A stretch of DNA of 64,000 nt, taken from assembly GCF_016919065.1 (NCBI RefSeq), contig NZ_JAFFQA010000027.1, forward strand, positions 1 to 64,000, in the 5' to 3' direction. Made by a program: the position numbers and the translations under genes. Under the pieces are notes generated by a model. That model was not told the DNA's origin. It saw only the letters and a list, made by a program, of their open reading frames with translations, and made no database searches. This document shows, in pieces, positions 60,209 through 64,000 of the stretch. Source of the stretch: Desulfobulbus rhabdoformis. GTDB taxonomy: Bacteria; Desulfobacterota; Desulfobulbia; Desulfobulbales; Desulfobulbaceae. How positions within the stretch are numbered: the first letter of the stretch is position 1; every line of letters starts with the position of its first letter.

Positions 60209-60261
60209 GCACCACGGAACTGTTGCAACAACAGTGTAGCATTGCAACAGTTCCGTGGTGC
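60209..60261. promoter_or_regulatory. Perfect 20-bp inverted repeat, likely enhancer for the sigma54 promoter
   Basis: GCACCACGGAACTGTTGCAA and its exact complement lie 13 bases apart. TTGCAACA occurs in both halves (60223, 60242), once within the palindrome TGTTGCAACA. No T tract follows, so termination is less likely. The site is 120 bases upstream of the sigma54 promoter, right for an activator site. Confidence 0.6.
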
Positions 60262-60380
60262 ACTTAGCCTTCATCAAGCCTTGTGCAGCCCAAGCAGCCC
60301 TCCAGCAACAACCCCCTCATTTAACCACATAATTAGATAGATACCTCCAAAAACAGCAATCGCACGCAACAGGCTTGAGC

Positions 60381-60396
60381 TGGCACCTCCCATGCA
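60381..60396 (+). promoter_or_regulatory. Sigma54 promoter
   Basis: TGGCAC-N5-ATGCA, with the -24 GG (60382) and -12 GC (60394) exactly 10 bases apart; only one base differs from TGGCAC-N5-TTGCA. It lies 54 bases before the IS1595-like gene and after a sigma54-activator gene. Confidence 0.75.
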
Positions 60397-60449
60397 AACG
60401 TCCGTAGCCAAGTGGATAGGTACATTTCCCTCCCCCTTGGACAGGACGC

Positions 60450-61400
60450 ATGGAAAAAACAGAGCCGCAACAACAGCAATCTATTCTCCAGGCCTTTGAT
60501 CGCCTCTTCCCCGATGAAGAGGCCTGCATTGGCTTTCTCTTTCCGCTCCGCTGGCCGCAGGGGTTCATTTGCCCCTTTTGCCGGACCCGCCATCCACAGA
60601 TGACGCCAAGACGCTACCCGGTTTGCCCCCATTGCGGCAACCGCAGCTCTCTGACCACCGGCACCCTGATGCATGGAGCCAAAAAACCCCTGCGTGACTG
60701 GCTTCTGACCATCTGGTGGTTTAGCGCAGCGCCCATGGATGTCAGCGCCAAAGAACTGCAACGTCTTTTAGGACTCTCCTGCTATCAGACCGCCTGGACC
60801 TGGCTGCAAAAACTGCGGTTGGCCATGGGCCAGGCTGATAACGTGCCCTGCAAGGGAGTCGTGGAGGTTATCTGCGATACCGTGGTTCCGGCCAATGAAC
60901 GCAAAGAGAGGGCCTTGGTGCTCACAGCTGCTGAAATAGTGCTCTCACTCAATATTACCGGTCGCATTCGTATGCGCCACATTGAACGCCTCAATCACGA
61001 GGCGTTGATGCTCTTTCTCAAAGATTCAGTGCAGCCCAACTCGACCCTGCTCACAGCCGATAAGCGCATTGTCGAGCTCATGCCCGAGGTCGGTGCCTAT
61101 AATCTTGCACCGGTTCAGGCCTCCCCCTCATCCAACCAACCAAGCCGAACCGAAGAACTCGGTCGCAGTTTTGAGGCCTGTCTCCATACCGTCCACCGAG
61201 GCGGCGTCACCATCAAACATCTGCAGCTCTATCTCGATGAATTCTGTTTTCGCAACAACGCCTCCCTCCTCCCGGATCAGCAGTCTGTTTTTCGCGCTCT
61301 GCTCGGCGGCGTTCTTGCGGAATCGATCAACGACTACCGCCGGGTTGTTCAGTCAGGTGCCCCCTTGCAGGGACGACAGGGCAAAGGAAGGTCGCAATGA
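60450..61400 (+). CDS. IS1595-like transposase-derived protein (possibly domesticated)
   Basis: A 316-residue protein. The N-terminal transposase zinc ribbon has CPFCRTRHP, then VCPHCGNRSS, followed by LTTGTLMHGAKKPLRDWLL and LLGLSCYQTAWTWLQKLR, the IS1595 pattern. The DDE-like region is altered: the usual VEVDET reads VEVICDT, a later TAD remains, and KHLQLYLDEFCFRNN is preserved at the end. No terminal repeats surround it. It starts after a sigma54 promoter and its stop overlaps ftsH by ATGA, so it behaves as an operon gene, perhaps a DNA- or metal-binding regulator. Confidence 0.72.
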   Translation: MEKTEPQQQQSILQAFDRLFPDEEACIGFLFPLRWPQGFICPFCRTRHPQMTPRRYPVCPHCGNRSSLTTGTLMHGAKKPLRDWLLTIWWFSAAPMDVSAKELQRLLGLSCYQTAWTWLQKLRLAMGQADNVPCKGVVEVICDTVVPANERKERALVLTAAEIVLSLNITGRIRMRHIERLNHEALMLFLKDSVQPNSTLLTADKRIVELMPEVGAYNLAPVQASPSSNQPSRTEELGRSFEACLHTVHRGGVTIKHLQLYLDEFCFRNNASLLPDQQSVFRALLGGVLAESINDYRRVVQSGAPLQGRQGKGRSQ

Positions 61401-63256
61401 GAAATCCTATTCAATGGGGTCTGTGGCTGTTGACCATCACCGCCATCGCCGTATTTGGTTACAATGTCTATCTGCGGGAAACCACTCCCCCCCAGCGGTC
61501 GTACAATGAATTTTTAAACGATCTCACCCAGGACAACATCAACACGGTCCACCTGCATGGACAAAACCTGACAGGAACAGACAGCGCCGGGCGTCCCTTT
61601 GGAACCTTTGTGCCGGATGTAGCCGCCTTAACCCCCCTTTTAGTCGACCATAAGGTGACCATCACCGGGGAACCGGTCCTGCCTTCAGAGAGCTCGGAGA
61701 TCTTTAAAATCCTACTCCCCTTTGTTCTTATTCTTGGTGGCTGGCTCATTTTCAGTAAACGCTCACTCTCCTCGGCATTTTCAGGAGGCGGCAAGGGCTC
61801 CCGCTTCACTCCTATCAAGGGTGACCGGGTTACCTTTGCCGATGTCGCCGGTATCAACGAAGCCAAGGAAGAACTCCAGGAAATCGTTGAATTTCTAAAA
61901 AATCCTGAAAAATACAGTCGTCTTGGCGGTCGTATTCCCAAAGGAGTGTTGCTCCAGGGCTCACCGGGAACCGGCAAGACACTGCTGGCCAAGGCCATTG
62001 CCGGTGAGGCCTCGGTCTCCTTTTTCTCCATAGGTGGCTCGGACTTTGTCGAGATGTTTGCCGGTGTAGGTGCCTCACGTGTGCGCGAACTCTTTGCCGA
62101 GGCCAAAAAGAGTACCCCCTGCCTGATCTTCATTGACGAAATCGATGCCATTGGCGGTCGTCGCTCCGGGGGCCAGTCCACAGGCTCAAATGATGAGCGT
62201 GAACAAACCCTCAACGCCCTCTTGGTCGAGATGGATGGGTTTGCCTCCCATGAAACGGTCATTATGATCGCCGCCACCAACCGGCCCGATATTCTGGACC
62301 CTGCCCTGCTCAGGCCCGGACGCTTTGACCGCCGCATCACCATCCCCCTGCCCGATGTCAAAGGTCGACTCAAAATTCTCGAAGTCTATGCCCGTAAAAT
62401 TGTCACCGCCCCCGACCTGGACCTGGATACCATTGCCCGGTCTATCCCTGGTTTTTCAGGGGCCGAAATAGCCAACCTGGTGAACGAGGCCGCGCTCAAT
62501 GCCGCCCGCTACGATCAGGAGATGGTCCGTGCCGAGGACTTTGAGCTGGCCAAAGACAAAATCATAATGGGCCTGGAGCGACGCTCCATCGTTGTCAGCG
62601 AGCAGGATCGCCGAGTCACAGCCTACCACGAGGCCGGACATGCCATCGTTGGCCTGATGCTCGATGAGACCGACCCGCTGCACAAAATCACCATCATTCC
62701 TCGTGGCCGTGCCATGGGACTGACTCAGCAGGTCTCCATTGATGACCGCATAACCTATTCTCGGGAATACCTGCTCAACCGTATTTCCATTCTCATGGGG
62801 GGACGCGCTGCCGAGTCCGTAGTCTTTGGCCGTCTCACCACCGGCGCCTCCAATGATATCGAGCACGCCACTGAAATCGCCACCCGCCTTGTCTGTGAAT
62901 GGGGCATGAGCCCAACCATCGGCCCCATTGCCTACCGCAGAAGCGGTGAAGGATTCCTTGGGGATGCATCCCAGGGAAAACCGCACAGCGAGATGATTGC
63001 CCAATCCATTGATACCGAAATCAAGCAGTTGATCGGTGGCTGTTATGACCAGGCCATTGATCTTTTAAAGAAGCACAACCGGTTTCTCCATGAATTCGCC
63101 GAGGCCCTGCTCCTCTATGAAACCATGGACGCCGAGCAGGTCGATATCGTCTATCGCCACTATCTCAAGGAACGCGAACTTGAACGCTTATTAACGGAAA
63201 ACGGAGGAACGCATGATCAAGCGAACAATCATCAAAAAACGGAGGTTCACCCATGA
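61397..63256 (+). CDS. ftsH: ATP-dependent zinc metalloprotease FtsH
   Basis: A membrane-anchored AAA+ protease of 619 residues. TM1 about 7-25, periplasmic domain 28-100, TM2 about 104-120. AAA+ domain: Walker A GSPGTGKT (188-195), Walker B CLIFIDEIDA, second region RPGRFDRR. Protease zinc site HEAGH at 411-415. It degrades damaged membrane proteins and some regulators. It is translationally coupled to both the transposase-like gene and the cytochrome gene, which suggests a dedicated rather than the sole housekeeping copy. Confidence 0.94.
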   Translation: MRNPIQWGLWLLTITAIAVFGYNVYLRETTPPQRSYNEFLNDLTQDNINTVHLHGQNLTGTDSAGRPFGTFVPDVAALTPLLVDHKVTITGEPVLPSESSEIFKILLPFVLILGGWLIFSKRSLSSAFSGGGKGSRFTPIKGDRVTFADVAGINEAKEELQEIVEFLKNPEKYSRLGGRIPKGVLLQGSPGTGKTLLAKAIAGEASVSFFSIGGSDFVEMFAGVGASRVRELFAEAKKSTPCLIFIDEIDAIGGRRSGGQSTGSNDEREQTLNALLVEMDGFASHETVIMIAATNRPDILDPALLRPGRFDRRITIPLPDVKGRLKILEVYARKIVTAPDLDLDTIARSIPGFSGAEIANLVNEAALNAARYDQEMVRAEDFELAKDKIIMGLERRSIVVSEQDRRVTAYHEAGHAIVGLMLDETDPLHKITIIPRGRAMGLTQQVSIDDRITYSREYLLNRISILMGGRAAESVVFGRLTTGASNDIEHATEIATRLVCEWGMSPTIGPIAYRRSGEGFLGDASQGKPHSEMIAQSIDTEIKQLIGGCYDQAIDLLKKHNRFLHEFAEALLLYETMDAEQVDIVYRHYLKERELERLLTENGGTHDQANNHQKTEVHP

Positions 63257-63774
63257 CCATTAACCCCAAGGCCGTGCTGGCAGCCGCCATAGTGCTGTTG
63301 GCCGGGACATTGCCCACAACCGGCCTGGCACTGGAACAACTCGATGCCCCGGAAACGGTGACCATCGACGCCATTTCCAAGCTGTATGGGCCTGTGGAAT
63401 TCAGCCACAAACGGCATTCACAGCTTGCCCGCTGCAAAGATTGTCATCACCACACCACAGGCCAGCAGGACATGGATCCCAACTGTATCCGCTGTCACGC
63501 CAACTCGCCTGAGAAGATGGTCGTTTCCTGCAAGGACTGCCACACCAAGAAAATGTTTTATCCCGAGCAGGTCACGGCAACCGACAACCCCAACCTCTAT
63601 CACATTGACAAGCCAGGGATCAAAGGCGCCTACCACCTCAACTGCATTCCCTGCCACGTGAAAAAGAACGCGCCTTCCGGCTGCGAAGGCTGCCATGCCA
63701 TGACCGATGCCGGCAAAAAAATGTTTCGCACGGATGTCAAAGGCAAGGCCGAAGGGGCAAAACATCACGAATAA
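63253..63774 (+). CDS. Periplasmic pentaheme c-type cytochrome
   Basis: A 173-residue protein with an N-terminal signal ending near GLALE. Five CxxCH haem-binding motifs are present: CKDCH, CIRCH, CKDCH, CIPCH and CEGCH, with extra His residues (FSHKRH, CHHH) as distal ligands in the cytochrome c3/c7 manner. It would carry electrons in the periplasm. The start overlaps the ftsH stop (ATGA), and the next gene encodes a TAT-exported Fe-S protein, suggesting a Hmc/Tmc-like transmembrane redox complex. Confidence 0.9.
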   Translation: MTINPKAVLAAAIVLLAGTLPTTGLALEQLDAPETVTIDAISKLYGPVEFSHKRHSQLARCKDCHHHTTGQQDMDPNCIRCHANSPEKMVVSCKDCHTKKMFYPEQVTATDNPNLYHIDKPGIKGAYHLNCIPCHVKKNAPSGCEGCHAMTDAGKKMFRTDVKGKAEGAKHHE

Positions 63775-63804
63775 GCACGTATTCAACTATAGAGGGAATA
63801 TCGC

Positions 63805-64000
63805 ATGAAAACTTTGATCAATCGGAGAAAGTTCCTCCAGGGCGGCATCGCCGCTTCTGCTGCGGCAACCGTCTCCCTGGCAAAAAAATCACAGGCTGCC
63901 CATTTTGAAGGGTATCCCGATTCCATGGGCGTACTGGTCGACCTGTCCCGTTGCGTTGGCTGCAGAAGCTGCGAGGCTGCCTGCAACCAGGAACAGAACC
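63805..64000 (+). CDS. TAT-exported 4Fe-4S protein (partial), HmcB/DsrO-like
   Basis: The first 65 residues of a gene that continues past the window. A twin-arginine signal NRRKFLQGGIAASAAA is followed by GVLVDLSRCVGCRSCEAACN, the first ferredoxin-type Cys cluster of DmsB/HmcB/DsrO-like subunits. AGAGGG precedes the ATG. With the upstream cytochrome it probably forms the periplasmic part of a quinone-linked redox complex; an NrfD-type membrane subunit is expected downstream. Confidence 0.85.
   Translation, partial: MKTLINRRKFLQGGIAASAAATVSLAKKSQAAHFEGYPDSMGVLVDLSRCVGCRSCEAACNQEQN

Noticed and set aside
1..64000. CRISPR arrays, rRNA or tRNA genes other than tmRNA
   Set aside because: No regularly spaced identical repeats and no other T-arm/acceptor pattern were found; the dispersed REP and MITE copies are not arrays.

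Overview
The window looks like chromosomal DNA of a Desulfobulbales-type sulfate-reducing Desulfobacterota. This is inferred from the pentaheme c-type cytochrome beside a TAT-exported ferredoxin-like subunit, the sigma54-linked signalling, the cobalamin genes and the tmRNA tag (ADDYNYALAA). The species is not identified. The core is moderately GC-rich with compact, often ATGA-overlapping operons. The first 9.2 kb is clearly more GC-rich and reads as an integrated element next to ssrA.

Layout. 1-9243: integrated element with two divergent arms. The minus arm holds a small LexA-type repressor, a protein with an N-terminal Met-Gly, a QueC-like PP-loop enzyme with a C-terminal extension, a small unknown, a sigma factor, another unknown and a RecB/Cas4-like nuclease that runs off the window. 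The plus arm is the recombination module: a small protein, DUF2924, a large serine recombinase and an HTH protein. 9244-15539 (minus strand): ssrA, smpB, a GspE/PilB-type ATPase, pcm, a lipoprotein and htpG. 16069-17469: hemY-type protoporphyrinogen oxidase. 17770-19440: dnaA and an AT-rich iteron region that may be oriC. 20076-23737: cobQ-cobD-cbiB of late cobalamin synthesis. 24009-36956: a hybrid kinase, then phosphate control (phoR, phoB, phoU), phosphofructokinase and pstC-A-S-B, with recognisable 11-bp-period Pho boxes. 37207-43564: a MASE3 sensor without kinase, then a six-gene overlapping minus-strand operon (radical SAM, TauABC-like transporter, two glycosyltransferase-like proteins). 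43660-52280 (minus strand): an ADP-ribosylglycohydrolase-like protein, an LprI-like protein, an HD hydrolase, a NYN protein, a two-component system, a Met-rich lipoprotein, periplasmic MsrAB, a disulfide-type flavoprotein and a TVP38 membrane protein. 52736-55060: a secreted phytase/esterase-like protein behind a Pho box. 55592-64000: sensor kinase, membrane PAS protein and NtrC-family activator, then a perfect 20-bp inverted repeat, a sigma54 promoter, and a coupled operon of an IS1595-like protein, FtsH, a pentaheme cytochrome and an iron-sulfur protein.

Cross-cutting features. Four copies of a 141-159 bp MITE with near-identical terminal inverted repeats and 4-bp target duplications lie at 15660, 17471, 33355 and 52356; one abuts the hemY stop codon and one splits pstC from pstA. 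About ten copies of a short palindromic REP-like repeat (core CTGAATCCGTGA) occupy intergenic gaps of the core genome and are absent from the island.

The best candidates for something undescribed are: (1) the LexA-like / Met-Gly protein / QueC-like cassette in the island, which resembles the enzyme-plus-glycine-tailed-partner logic of deazaguanine-linked defence systems; (2) the sigma54-controlled operon that couples an apparently domesticated transposase to FtsH and a redox complex; (3) the two-component / Met-rich lipoprotein / MsrAB set, a plausible oxidant sink; (4) the radical SAM, ABC transporter and glycosyltransferase operon.
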